This document shows, in pieces, positions 13,545 to 26,100 of a stretch of 64,000 nucleotides of DNA. A program made the position numbers and the translations under genes. Source of the stretch: Euglena gracilis (taxonomy: Eukaryota; Euglenida; Euglenophyceae; Euglenales); the NCBI GenBank assembly GCA_039621445.1, contig CP154954.1, positions 64,934,891 through 64,998,890 on the forward strand. The letters are read 5' to 3'. The notes below the pieces were generated by a model that saw only the letters and a program-made list of their open reading frames with translations, was not told the origin of the DNA and did not search any database. Numbering within the stretch: position 1 is the first letter of the stretch; each line of letters starts with the position of its first letter.

Positions 13545-14114
13545 TCCTTGGACAAAGACGAAGGGCTGAACTGGCAGGCCTGCTGAAGGGCTAGAACTTA
13601 AGCCTAACTTTAGGCCTAAGTTGCACACCTAACACTAATCTGTAAGTTATGCCTAAAGTTAGGCCTAACTCCTAACCCTAACCCTTTTCCATAAATACCG
13701 CAAAAAATTTGCCGACCACCGTGGGAATGCAAAATGCTCCCCCCCGGGGCCATTAAGCATCCAGCTGTCATGCACACATACATGCACACACATACACACG
13801 CATGCACGCACGGACACACACACGCGCGCGCGCACGCACGCACGCACGCACGCACGCGCACGCGCGCGCACCCACGGAATTTTTGTGTCAGCTGGGGAGG
13901 GGGTTGAAAAATGTCAAATTTTCCCACTCAAACCTCCTGCTGGGACTGCCATTCCACCATACTCGCTGCGTGTCCTTATGGAATCCTTTCTCCAACCTCT
14001 GTGCTCACTGGCTTGTTTCCAGCGTGGGAGTAGTGGTGGGTGGCAGGGGAAGGGTGGGCGACCCACCTGTCTGAGGTGCCGATTTTCAATAATAGCTGTA
14101 TTTCTGCACTGAAG
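13545..14114. other. Intergenic region between the minus-strand exons and the plus-strand array gene
   Basis: Contains inverted arms GCCTAACTTTAGGC (13602-13615) and GCCTAAAGTTAGGC (13651-13664), then two telomere-like CCCTAA units near 13674-13687. A CA/CGCA microsatellite lies at 13768-13870. A promoter for the gene to the right could lie here or further left, but no element is identifiable. Confidence 0.5.
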
Positions 14115-17100
14115 TTTCCACGGCGTCCGCCTCGTCCGGGAAAGCGCCTTCTCTGCCCCTGGTGGCAGACGAGGTGCAGCCGTTCCAGGGCGGCGGCGGG
14201 GCGTTCGGCAGCGAGGAGGACGTGTTCGCGGGGACGTGGGGTGGCGTTCAGGCTGAGCCGGCGGCGGTGGCACCGGCGGACGCGACAACAGGCTTCATTG
14301 CCACGGCTCCAGTGCCTGCGGAGGCGCCGGCGGTGGTGGATGAGCCTGTGGCCAGCAGCGGAGGGCCAGCGACGCCGCAGGCATCGACCCCCGCGGCGGC
14401 GGCCGGCAGCGTGCCGCACAGCTTGGCGAGCCGGATCCTGGGCAGCCTCCCGGCTGGGGAGGCAGACGACGATGTGGAGGATGACGGCCGCAGCCCGTTT
14501 TGCGAGTGTGCATTTTTGGCAGCCAATCATTCGTTTTGTTTTGGGATGCAGGGCAATGGGGGCATTGTTTGGCCACTGTTGAATCTTTTCAGCCACCTTA
14601 GCAACCTCGTGGTCAATTAAGGCGATTTTTGCCTTCATTTGCATTTTTCAACTGCTGTCTACTTGGCCACTTTTGGCTATTTTTTTTTGCCACTCTAGAC
14701 CATTGTGGGCTGTTCTCGGCCATTTTGGCCACTTTTGGACTGCTCTTTGGCTGGTTTTTTTTTTGCCGCCGTTGGCCATTTTCAGGCCATCTACGGTCAT
14801 TTTGCGGCATGTGGCCATTTTTGGCTGCTGTTTGCTGCGTTTTGACTGCTTCTGACTGCTTTTGGCAGGTTATTACTGTTGCTGGCTGCTTTTTTGGCCA
14901 CTTTTGGCCACTTTCGTAACTGCAGACTTGTCACATGTGGAGAAGTTGTGACGAACCCCACAATTTAACCGGTGAAAGCATGCCCCTGGGGGAGCGTTGG
15001 GATGAACTGGTGGCATGGCGACTGGCCAGCAAGGGGGGCTTTGGTGAGCGGAACGGGCTGCGCAGCCAGCGAGTCTACAGCGTCGGCCTCGTCCGGGAAG
15101 GCGCCGTCCCTGCCGCTGGTTGCGGACGAGGTGGAGCCGTTCGAGGCGGCCGTCGGGGACGCGGGCACGGAGGACGACGTGTTTGCCGGGACGTGCGGTG
15201 GTGGGGCGGCGGAAGTGAAGCCAGCTGCGACGCTGCCGATCACCCCCGAAGGCGCCGGAGCACTGGCGGCGGTCGCTGCGGAAGGCACAGGGGCCCGGCG
15301 GGACAGCAGCGCTGATACAGGCTCCGACGGGAGGAGAGCGAGCAGCCGCCGTCCTTTCTGTCTGTTGTTGCTGCCTCGTTTCCCGTGGCTGTGCCCTTGA
15401 TCTATGCAACGGGGAATACGGGTTTTTCTGGCTGGCAGGCGTTGCGTTTATCACAGCAAGGCCTCCTGTCTTCGGCGTCTCTTTTCGGCTGCAAAACTGC
15501 CACGATGAGTCTGGTGTTTGTTGGGAAGGGAGGGTGGCAGAAGTGGACTTGAAATGAGGGTTGCTCAAACGGGAACGGGCGGCGCGGCCAGTGGATCCAC
15601 GGCGTCCGCCTCGTCCGGGAAAGCGCTTTCTCTGCCCCTGGTGGCAGACGAGGTGCAGCCGTTCCAGGGCGGCGGCGGGGCGTTCGGCAGCGAGGAGGAC
15701 GTGTTCGCGGGGACGTGGGGTGGCGTTCAGGCTGAGCCGGCGGCGGTGGCACCGGCGGACGCGACAACAGGCTTCATTGCCACGGCTCCAGTGCCTGCAG
15801 AGGCGCCGGCGGTGGTGGATGAGCCTGTGGCCAGCAGCGGAGGACCAGTGACGCCGCAGGCATCGACCCCCGCGGCGGCAGCTGGGAGCGTGCCGCACAG
15901 CTTGGCGAGCCGGATCCTGGGCAGCCTCCCGGCTGGGGAGGACGCAGACGACGATGTGGAGGATGACGGCCGCAGCCCGTTTTGCATGTGCATTTTTGGC
16001 AGCCAATCATTTGTTTTGTTTTGGGATGCAGGGCAATGGGGGCATTGTTTGGCCACTGTTGAATCTTTTCAGCCACCTTAGCAACCTCGTGGTCAATTAA
16101 GGCGATTTTTGTTTTCATTTGCATTTTTCAACTGCTGTCTACTTGGCCACTTTTGGCTATTTTTTTTTGCCACTCTAGACCATTTTGGGCTGTTTACTCG
16201 GCCATTTTGGCCACTTTTGAACTTCTCTTTGGCTTTTTTTTTTTGCCGCCGTTGGCCATTTTCAGGCCATCTACGGTCATTTTGCGGCATGTTGCCATTT
16301 TTGGCTGCTATTTGCTGCGTTTTGACTGCTTCTGACTGCTTTTGGCAGGTTATTACTGTTTTTGGCTGCTTTCTGGCCACTTTTGGCCTTTGGCCACTTT
16401 CGTAACTGCAGACTTGTCACATGTGGAGAAGTTGTGACGAACCCCACAATTTAACCGGTGAAAGCATGCCCCTGGGGGAGCGTTGGGATGAACTGGTGGC
16501 ATGGCGACTGGCCAGCATGGGGGGCTTTGGTGAGCGGAACGGGCTGCGCAGCCAGCGAGTCTACAGCGTCGGCCTCGTCCAGGAAGGCGCCGTCCCTGCC
16601 GCTGGTTGCGGACGAGGTGGAGCCGTTCGAGGCGGCCGTCGGGGACGCGGGCACGGAGGACGACGTGTTTGCCGGGACGTGCGGTGGTGGGGCGGCGGAA
16701 GTGAAGCCAGCTGCGACGCTGCCGATCACCCCCGAAGGCGCCGGAGCACTGGCGGCGGTCGCTGCGGAAGGCACAGGGGCCCGGCGGGCCAGCAGCGCTG
16801 ATACAGGCTCCGACGGGAGGAGAGCGAGCAGCCGCCGTCCTTTCTGTCTGTTGTTGCTGCCTCGTTTCCCGTGACTGTGCCCTTGAGCTATGCAACGGGG
16901 AATGCGGGGTTTTCTGGCTGGCAGGCGTTGCGTTTATCACAGCAAGGCCTCCTGTCTTCGGTGTCTCTTTTCGGCTGCAAAACTGCCACGATGAGTCTGG
17001 TGTTTGTTGGGAAGGGAGGGTGGCATAAGTGGACTTGAAATGAGGGTTGCTCAAACGGGAACGGGCGGCGCGGCCAGTGGATCCACGGCGTCCACCTCGT

Positions 17101-20100
17101 CCGGGAAAGCGCTTTCTCTGCCCCTGGTGGCAGACGAGGTGCAGCCGTTCCAGGGCGGCGGCGGGGCGTTCGGCAGCGAGGAGGACGTGTTCGCGGGGAC
17201 GTGGGGTGGCGTTCAGGCTGAGCCGGCGGCGGTGGCACCGGCGGACGCGACAACAGGCTTCATTGCCACGGCTCCAGTGCTTGCAGAGGCGCCGGCGGTG
17301 GTGGATGAGCCTGTGGCCAGCAGCGGAGGACCAGTGACGCCGCAGGCATCGACCCCCGCGGCGGCAGCCGGGAGCGTGCCGCACAGCTTGGCGAGCCGGA
17401 TCCTGGGCAGCCTCCCGGCTGGGGAGGACGCAGACGACGATGTGGAGGATGACGGCCGCAGCCCGTTTTGCATGTGCATTTTTGGCAGCCAATCATTTGT
17501 TTTGTTTTGGGATGCAGGGCAATGGGGGCATTGTTTGGCCACTGTTGAATCTTTTCAGCCACCTTAGCAACCTCGTGGTCAATTAAGGCGATTTTTGTTT
17601 TCATTTGCATTTTTCAACTGCTGTCTACTTGGCCACTTTTGGCTATTTTTTTTTGCCACTCTAGACCATTGTGGGCTGTTTACTCGGCCATTTTGGCCAC
17701 TTTTGAACTGCTCTTTGGCTTTTTTTTTTGCCGCCGTTGGCCATTTTCAGGCCATCTACGGTCATTTTGCGGCATGTTGCCATTTTTGGCTGCTATTTGC
17801 TGCGTTTTGACTGCTTCTGACTGCTTTTGGCAGGTTATTACTGTTTTTGGCTGCTTTCTGGCCACTTTTGGCCTTTGGCCACTTTCGTAACTGCAGACTT
17901 GTCACATGTGGAGAAGTTGTGACGAACCCCACAATTTAACCGGTGAAAGCATGCCCCTGGGGGAGCGTTGGGATGAACTGGTGGCATGGCGACTGGCCAG
18001 CATGGGGGGCTTTGGTGAGCGGAACGGGCTGCGCAGCCAGCGAGTCTACAGCGTCGGCCTCGTCCAGGAAGGCGCCGTCCCTGCCGCTGGTTGCGGACGA
18101 GGTGGAGCCGTTCGAGGCGGCCGTCGGGGACGCGGGCACGGAGGACGACGTGTTTGCCGGGACGTGCGGTGGTGGGGCGGCGGAAGTGAAGCCAGCTGCG
18201 ACGCTGCCGATCACCCCCGAAGGCGCCGGAGCACTGGCGGCGGTCGCTGCGGAAGGCACAGGGGCCCGGCGGGCCAGCAGCGCTGATACAGGCTCCGACG
18301 GGAGGAGAGCGAGCAGCCGCCGTCCTTTCTGTCTGTTGTTGCTGCCTCGTTTCCCGTGACTGTGCCCTTGAGCTATGCAACGGGGAATGCGGGGTTTTCT
18401 GGCTGGCAGGCGTTGCGTTTATCACAGCAAGGCCTCCTGTCTTCGGTGTCTCTTTTCGGCTGCAAAACTGCCACGATGAGTCTGGTGTTTGTTGGGAAGG
18501 GAGGGTGGCATAAGTGGACTTGAAATGAGGGTTGCTCAAACGGGAACGGGCGGCGCGGCCAGTGGATCCACGGCGTCCACCTCGTCCGGGAAAGCGCTTT
18601 CTCTGCCCCTGGTGGCAGACGAGGTGCAGCCGTTCCAGGGCGGCGGCGGGGCGTTCGGCAGCGAGGAGGACGTGTTCGCGGGGACGTGGGGTGGCGTTCA
18701 GGCTGAGCCGGCGGCGGTGGCACCGGCGGACGCGACAACAGGCTTCATTGCCACGGCTCCAGTGCTTGCAGAGGCGCCGGCGGTGGTGGATGAGCCTGTG
18801 GCCAGCAGCGGAGGACCAGTGACGCCGCAGGCATCGACCCCCGCGGCGGCAGCCGGGAGCGTGCCGCACAGCTTGGCGAGCCGGATCCTGGGCAGCCTCC
18901 CGGCTGGGGAGGACGCAGACGACGATGTGGAGGATGACGGCCGCAGCCCGTTTTGCATGTGCATTTTTGGCAGCCAATCATTTGTTTTGTTTTGGGATGC
19001 AGGGCAATGGGGGCATTGTTTGGCCACTGTTGAATCTTTTCAGCCACCTTAGCAACCTCGTGGTCAATTAAGGCGATTTTTGTTTTCATTTGCATTTTTC
19101 AACTGCTGTCTACTTGGCCACTTTTGGCTATTTTTTTTTGCCACTCTAGACCATTGTGGGCTGTTTACTCGGCCATTTTGGCCACTTTTGAACTGCTCTT
19201 TGGCTTTTTTTTTTTGCCGCCGTTGGCCATTTTCAGGCCATCTACGGTCATTTTGCGGCATGTTGCCATTTTTGGCTGCTATTTGCTGCGTTTTGACTGC
19301 TTCTGACTGCTTTTGGCAGGTTATTACTGTTTTTGGCTGCTTTCTGGCCACTTTTGGCCTTTGGCCACTTTCGTAACTGCAGACTTGTCACATGTGGAGA
19401 AGTTGTGACGAACCCCACAATTTAACCGGTGAAAGCATGCCCCTGGGGGAGCGTTGGGATGAACTGGTGGCATGGCGACTGGCCAGCATGGGGGGCTTTG
19501 GTGAGCGGAACGGGCTGCGCAGCCAGCGAGTCTACAGCGTCGGCCTCGTCCAGGAAGGCGCCGTCCCTGCCGCTGGTTGCGGACGAGGTGGAGCCGTTCG
19601 AGGCGGCCGTCGGGGACGCGGGCACGGAGGACGACGTGTTTGCCGGGACGTGCGGTGGTGGGGCGGCGGAAGTGAAGCCAGCTGCGACGCTGCCGATCAC
19701 CCCCGAAGGCGCCGGAGCACTGGCGGCGGTCGCTGCGGAAGGCACAGGGGCCCGGCGGGCCAGCAGCGCTGATACAGGCTCCGACGGGAGGAGAGCGAGC
19801 AGCCGCCGTCCTTTCTGTCTGTTGTTGCTGCCTCGTTTCCCGTGACTGTGCCCTTGAGCTATGCAACGGGGAATGCGGGGTTTTCTGGCTGGCAGGCGTT
19901 GCGTTTATCACAGCAAGGCCTCCTGTCTTCGGTGTCTCTTTTCGGCTGCAAAACTGCCACGATGAGTCTGGTGTTTGTTGGGAAGGGAGGGTGGCATAAG
20001 TGGACTTGAAATGAGGGTTGCTCAAACGGGAACGGGCGGCGCGGCCAGTGGATCCACGGCGTCCACCTCGTCCGGGAAAGCGCTTTCTCTGCCCCTGGTG

Positions 20101-23100
20101 GCAGACGAGGTGCAGCCGTTCCAGGGCGGCGGCGGGGCGTTCGGCAGCGAGGAGGACGTGTTCGCGGGGACGTGGGGTAGCGTTCAGACTGAGCCGGCGG
20201 CGGTGGCACTGGCGGACGCGACAACAGGCTTCATTGCCACGGCTCCAATGCCTGCAGAGGCGCCGGCGGTGGTGGATGAGCCTGTGGCCAGCAGCGGAGG
20301 GCCAGTGACGCCGCAGGCATCGACCCCCGCAGTGGCGGCCGGGAGCGTGCCGCACAGCTTGGCGAGCCGGATCCTGGGCAGCCTCCCGGCTGGGGCGGAC
20401 ATAGACGACGACGTGGAGGATGACGGCCGCAGCCCGTTTTGCGAGTGTGCATTTTTGGCAGCCGATCATTCGTTTTGTTTTGGGATGCAGGGCAATGGGG
20501 GCATTGTTTGGCCACTGTTGAATCCTTTCAGCCAGCCACCTACCCCCCCCCCCTATGTCCAACGACCCCCCTATGTCCAATGACCACCCCCCCGGTCAGA
20601 GGACACCTTTTCGGAGGTTTGACCAATTTTTTGGTCCCGGCGAGAAGCGCCGGGACGAAAAATTTTGCTCAAAAATTGGCCAAAAATTTGGCCAAAATGC
20701 CATTTTTGACACTTTTTGGACAAAAATTTGTCAAAATTGCCCAAAATTTTCGGCGCGAAGCCCTGGAAGGGAAAATTTGGGCATTTTTGGGTGGGTAGGG
20801 ACCCGGGTACCCACCAACTTTCTTTTGACCCCGTGTCCAACGACCACCCCCCCGGTCAGAGGACACCTTTTTGGTCACTACCCTATGTCCAACGACCACC
20901 CCCCCGGTCAGAGGACAGAGGTTACCGGTCATTGGACATAGGGGGGGGTAGCAACCTCGTGGTCAACTAAGGCGCTTTTTGCCTTCATTTGCATTTTTCA
21001 ACTGCTCTCTACTTGGCCACTTTTGGCTATTTTTCTTGCCACTCTAGACCATTGTGGGCTTTTCTCGGCCATTTTGGCCACTTTTGGACTGCTCTTTGGC
21101 TGTTGTTTTTTTTTTTTTTGTTTGCCATTTTCAGGCCATCTACGGTCATTTTGCGGCATGTGGCCATTTTTGGCTGCTATTTGCTGCGGTTTGACTGCTT
21201 GTGACTGCTTTCGGCAGGTTATTACTGTTGCTGGCTGCTTTTTGGCCACTTTTGGCCACTTTCGTAACTGCAGCCTTGTCACCTGTGGGCAATTCATCCG
21301 GTGAAAGCATGCCCCTGGGGGAGCGTTGGGATGAACTGGAGGCATGGCGACTGGCCAGCAAGGGGGGCTTTGGTGAGCGGAACGGGCTGCGCAGCCAGCG
21401 AGTCTACAGCGTCGGCCTCGTCCGGGAAGGCGCCGTCCCTGCCGCTGGTTGCGGACGAGGTGGAGCCGTTCGAGGCGGCCGTCGGGGACGCGGGCACGGA
21501 GGACGACGTGTTTGCCGGGACGTGCGGTGGTGGGGCGGCGGAAGTGAAGCCAGCTGCGACGCTGCCGATCACCCCCGAAGGCGCCGGAGCACTGGCGGCG
21601 GTCGCTGCAGAAGGCACAGGGGCCCGGCGGGCCAGCAGCGCTGATACAGGCTCCGACGGGAGGAGAGCGAGCAGCCGCCATCCTTTCTGTCTGTTGTTGC
21701 TGCCTCGTTTCCCGTGGCTGTGCCCTTGAGCTATGCAACGGGGAATGTGGGGTTTTCTGGCTGGCAGGCGTTGCGTTTATCACAGCAAGGCCTCTTGTCT
21801 TCGGCGTCTCTTTTCGGCTGCAAAACTGCCACGATGAGTCTGGTGTTTGTTGGGAAGGGAGGGTGGCATAAGTGGACTTGAAATGAGGGTTGCTCAAACG
21901 GGAACGGGCGGCGCGGCCAGTGGATCCACGGCGTCCACCTCGTCCGGGAAAGCGCTTTCTCTGCCCCTGGTGGCAGACGAGGTGCAGCCGTTCCAGGGCG
22001 GCGGCGGGGCGTTCGGCAGCGAGGAGGACGTGTTCGCGGGGACGTGGGGTTGCGTTCAGACTGAGCCGGCGGCGGTGGCACCGGCGGATGCGACAACAGG
22101 CTTCATTGCCACGGCTCCAGTGCCTGCAGAGGCGCCGGCGGTGGTGGATGAGCCTGTGGCCAGCAGCGGAGGGCCAGTGACGCCGCAGGCATCGACCCCC
22201 GCGGTGGCGGCCGGGAGCGTGCCGCACAGCTTGGCGAGCCGGATCCTGGGCAGCCTCCCGGCTGGGGCGGACATAGACGACGACGTGGAGGATGACGGCC
22301 GCAGCCCGTTTTGCGAGTGTGCATTTTTGGCAGCCGATCATTCGTTTTGTTTTGGGATGCAGGGCAATGGGGGCATTGTTTGGCCACTGTTGAATCCTTT
22401 CAGCCAGCCACCTACCCCCCCCCCCCTATGTCCAACGACCCCCCTATGTCCAATGACCACCCCCCCGGTCAGAGGACACCTTTTCGGAGGTTTGACCAAT
22501 TTTTTGGTCCCGGCGAGAAGCGCCGGGACGAAAATTTTGCTCAAAAATTGGCCAAAAATTTGGCCAAAATGCCATTTTTGACACTTTTTGGACAAAAATT
22601 TGTCAAAATTGCCCAAAATTTTCGGCGCGAAGCCCTGGAAGGGAAAATTTGGGCATTTTTGGGTGGGTAGGGATCCGGGTACCCACCAACTTTCTTTTGA
22701 CCCCGTGTCCAACGACCACCCCCCCGGTCAGAGGACACCTTTTTGGTCACTACCCTATGTCCAACGACCACCCCCCGGTCAGAGGACAGAGGTTACCGGT
22801 CATTGGACATAGGGGGGGGTAGCAACCTCGTGGTCAACTAAGGCGCTTTTTGCCTTCATTTGCATTTTTCAACTGCTCTCTACTTGGCCACTTTTGGCTA
22901 TTTTTCTTGCCACTCTAGACCATTGTGGGCTTTTCTCGGCCATTTTGGCCACTTTTGGACTGCTCTTTGGCTGTTGTTTTTTTTGCCGCCGTTGGCCATT
23001 TTCAGGCCATCTACGGTCATTTTGCGGCATGTGGCCATTTTTGGCTGCTATTTGCTGCGGTTTGACTGCTTGTGACTGCTTTTGGCAGGTTATTACTGTT

Positions 23101-26100
23101 TGGCTGCTTTTTGGCCACTTTTGGCCACTTTCGTAACTGCAGCCTTGTCACCTGTGGGCAATTCATCCGGTGAAAGCATGCCCCTGGGGGAGCTTTGGGA
23201 TGAACTGGAGGCATGGCGACTGGCCAGCAAGGGGGGCTTTGGTGAGCGGAACGGGCTGCGCAGCCAGCGAGTCTACAGCGTCGGCCTCGTCCGGGAAGGC
23301 GCCGTCCCTGCCGCTGGTTGCGGACGAGGTGGAGCCGTTCGAGGCGGCCGTCGGGGACGCGGGCACGGAGGACGACGTGTTTGCCGGGACGTGCGGTGGT
23401 GGGGCGGCGGAAGTGAAGCCAGCTGCGACGCTGCCGATCACCCCCGAAGGCGCCGGAGCACTGGCGGCGGTCGCTGCGGAAGGCACAGGGGCCCGGCGGG
23501 CCAGCAGCGCTGATACAGGCTCCGACGGGAGGAGAGCGAGCAGCCGCCGTCCTTTCTGTCTGTTGTTGCTGCCTCGTTTCCCGTGGCTGTGCCCTTGAGC
23601 TATGCAACGGGGAATGTGGGGTTTTTCTGGTTGGCAGGCGTTGCGTTTATCACAGCAAGGCCTCCTGTCTTCGGCGTCTCTTTTCGGCTGCAAAACTGCC
23701 ACGATGAGTCTGGTGTTTGTTGGGAAGGGAGGGTGGCAGAAGTGGATTTGAACTGAAGTTTGCTCAAACGGGAACGGGCGGCGCGGCCAGTGGATGCACG
23801 GTGTCTGCCTCGTCCGGGAAAGCGCCTTCTCTGCCCCTGGTGGCAGACGAGGTGCAGCCGTTCCAGGGAGGCGGCGGGGCGTTCGGCAGCGAGGAGGACG
23901 TGTTCGCAGGGACATGGGGTGGCGTTCAGGCTGAGCCGGCGGCGGTGGCACTGGCGGACGCGACAACAGGCTTCATTGCCACGGCTCCAGTGCCTGCAGA
24001 GGCGCCGGCGGTGGTGGATGAGCCTGTGGCCAGCAGCGGAGGGCCAGCGACGCCGCAGGCATCGAACCCCGCGGTGGCGGCCGGTAGCGTACCACACAGC
24101 TTGGCGAGCCGGATCCTGGGCAGCATCCCGGCTGGGGAGGACGCAGACGACGATGTGGAGGATGACGGCCGCAGCCCGGTTTCGAGCTTACCGAAAGAGG
24201 ATGTGGAACGGGATTAAGTATTGTGCGAAATCTTCTGCATGATATTTGTACTGGATTCCCCACCAGTTTCAGGATATGTGGTGCAATCTCCTCGGCATTT
24301 TTTTATAGAATCCTTCTTCTTCTGGTGAGCCTCAAACTGTCTGAATTTCTGAGTATATTTATGAACCTTTTTACTTGGTTGTTATGCCAGATCCTTCAGA
24401 ATGAAAAATGTGTTTGTTTTTGCTGTGTTTAGGAATTTGGAGTTTAGTGTTTTATTGTTAATTTGCATCAGTATTTGAAGTTTGGCTTAATGGAAACCTC
24501 ATCAGGATTTGGTGTAAATTATGTTGTATTTCCTTTAAAAATGGGTTCGCAATTTTTTTCCAAGCAGAATCTTTCCCAGCCATTTTTAAGCATGCGTCCA
24601 GAATTTTTCCGTCATTTTTAGGATTTGTCTAAATCTTTTTCTGGACATAATTTTCCGTCACAATTGTTCCCAGTCAGATCCCCCCTGGTATGCATTTTGT
24701 CAGCCGATGATTGTTTTGTTTTGGGATGCGGGGAGAAGGGGGGCATTTTTTTGGAATATCTTCAGCCATTTTTGCAACTTTGTGGTCAGTTTGGACCACT
24801 CTTGCCTTTATTTGCATTTTTCCACTTCTGGGCATTATTTTTACCACTTTTTGACCCCTGGCTGTTTTTTGGCCACTCTAGACCTTTTTAGGCACTTCTC
24901 GGCCACTTTTGGCCACTTTTTGACTGTTCCTGGCTGGTTTTTAGCCGCCGTTGTCCATTTCTAGGTCATTTTCAGTAACTTTGTGGTGTGTGACCCTTTG
25001 GCTGCTTTTCTGGCTGCCTTTGCTTTTGTAGGTTATTACTGTTTCTGGCTGATCACAAATGCTGGCGAAAGGTCAAGATGGTCTGGGCAACAAGGCAGGC
25101 CACGAGTGCCTGTTTTAATGAATGGCTGTTTTAATGAATAGGGCACCCAGGAGGGTTGCAAAAACATAACAAAAGGGATCTGTATTCCAAAATTGGCTAA
25201 TGGTTCAGCAATGCAGAAAATTACGGACAGGTGGCCAGAATGGACAAAAATTGGACGGAAACAGCCCAAAGCGCTGACAATTGAGCCACGACGAAGCAAT
25301 CAGGCAGTGGGGAACAATGCCAAAAAAGGAGTCTAGTTCAGTACCTGGACCATCATTCAGAAACTGATTCTTTTCTACGGAATTCTGCAAAATTTGGCAA
25401 CTTTGCTGCAAAATATATAAAGTACCGCAAAATTGTCCTGTATGGTAACCGTGTATTGTTGTTTTGTGCAAGTGAAGTGAAGAAACCGGACGCTTTTTTG
25501 GTGTCCCCCAAATAATACCCCCACGGGGTATTATTTTTTTTGCCCGAAGTCCCGTCCCCATGCGTAAAGGCTCATCTCATTCACTTCGTTTTTGCCACCT
25601 GTAACTCTTCTCTCCCGCTTTGTGGTCTTTGCCGCATGGGGACAGCCATGGTTAAAGAAACCTGCTGCGTGGCCAGCGAGTCCACGGCGTCGGCCTCATC
25701 TGGGAAGGCGCCGTCCCTGCTGCTGGTGGCGGACGAGGTGGAGCCGTTCGAGGCGGCCGCCGGGGACGCGGGCTCGGAGGACAACGTGTTTGCGGGGACG
25801 TGCGGTGGTGGGGCGTCAGAAATGAAGCCAGCGGCGATATTGCCCAATCCCACTGAAGCTCCTGCTGCAAATGCGCCCGGCAGCGCAGCCAGGGGTTTTC
25901 ATAGCCGGAGGGGACCCTGCCCCCCCCCCCCCGAGGGAGGAGATCCAGCCAGCCAGCACCTTTTTTCCAACCGTCACCTCCCAGCCGGGCTGTGGACCCC
26001 TCCCCAGGGGTTCTGCTGAAGTAAAGTACGGGCCAGCCCAGTGAATCCATGCCGGACCAAAATAACTTTTGGCGCAAAGGGCCGACAGTTTTGGGGAAAG

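Larger units (their letters stand above)
14115..25894 (+). repeat. Seven-unit tandem A-B exon array, period 1485 bp (1870 bp with insertion)
   Basis: Exon A starts step by 1486, 1485 and 1486 bp, then 1872 and 1870 bp. The longer spacing is explained by the 405-bp element in units 5 and 6. Units 2 to 4 are almost identical, introns included, so they are recent duplicates or are being homogenised. Unit 7 is clearly diverged: its A-B intron (24178-25676) retains only scattered similarity. Unit 1 lacks about 30 bases at the 5' edge of exon A. The array therefore grew from older ends inward. Confidence 0.93.

Noticed and set aside
13674-13690. Telomere end
   Set aside because: Only two CCCTAA units inside unique sequence; at most an interstitial remnant.
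14873-22341. Minus-strand frames of 377 to 447 codons repeated along the exon array
   Set aside because: They cross intron-exon borders of the plus-strand modules. Their codon third positions correspond to less constrained positions of the plus-strand frame, and they are Arg/Pro-rich in the way of GC-rich antisense shadows.
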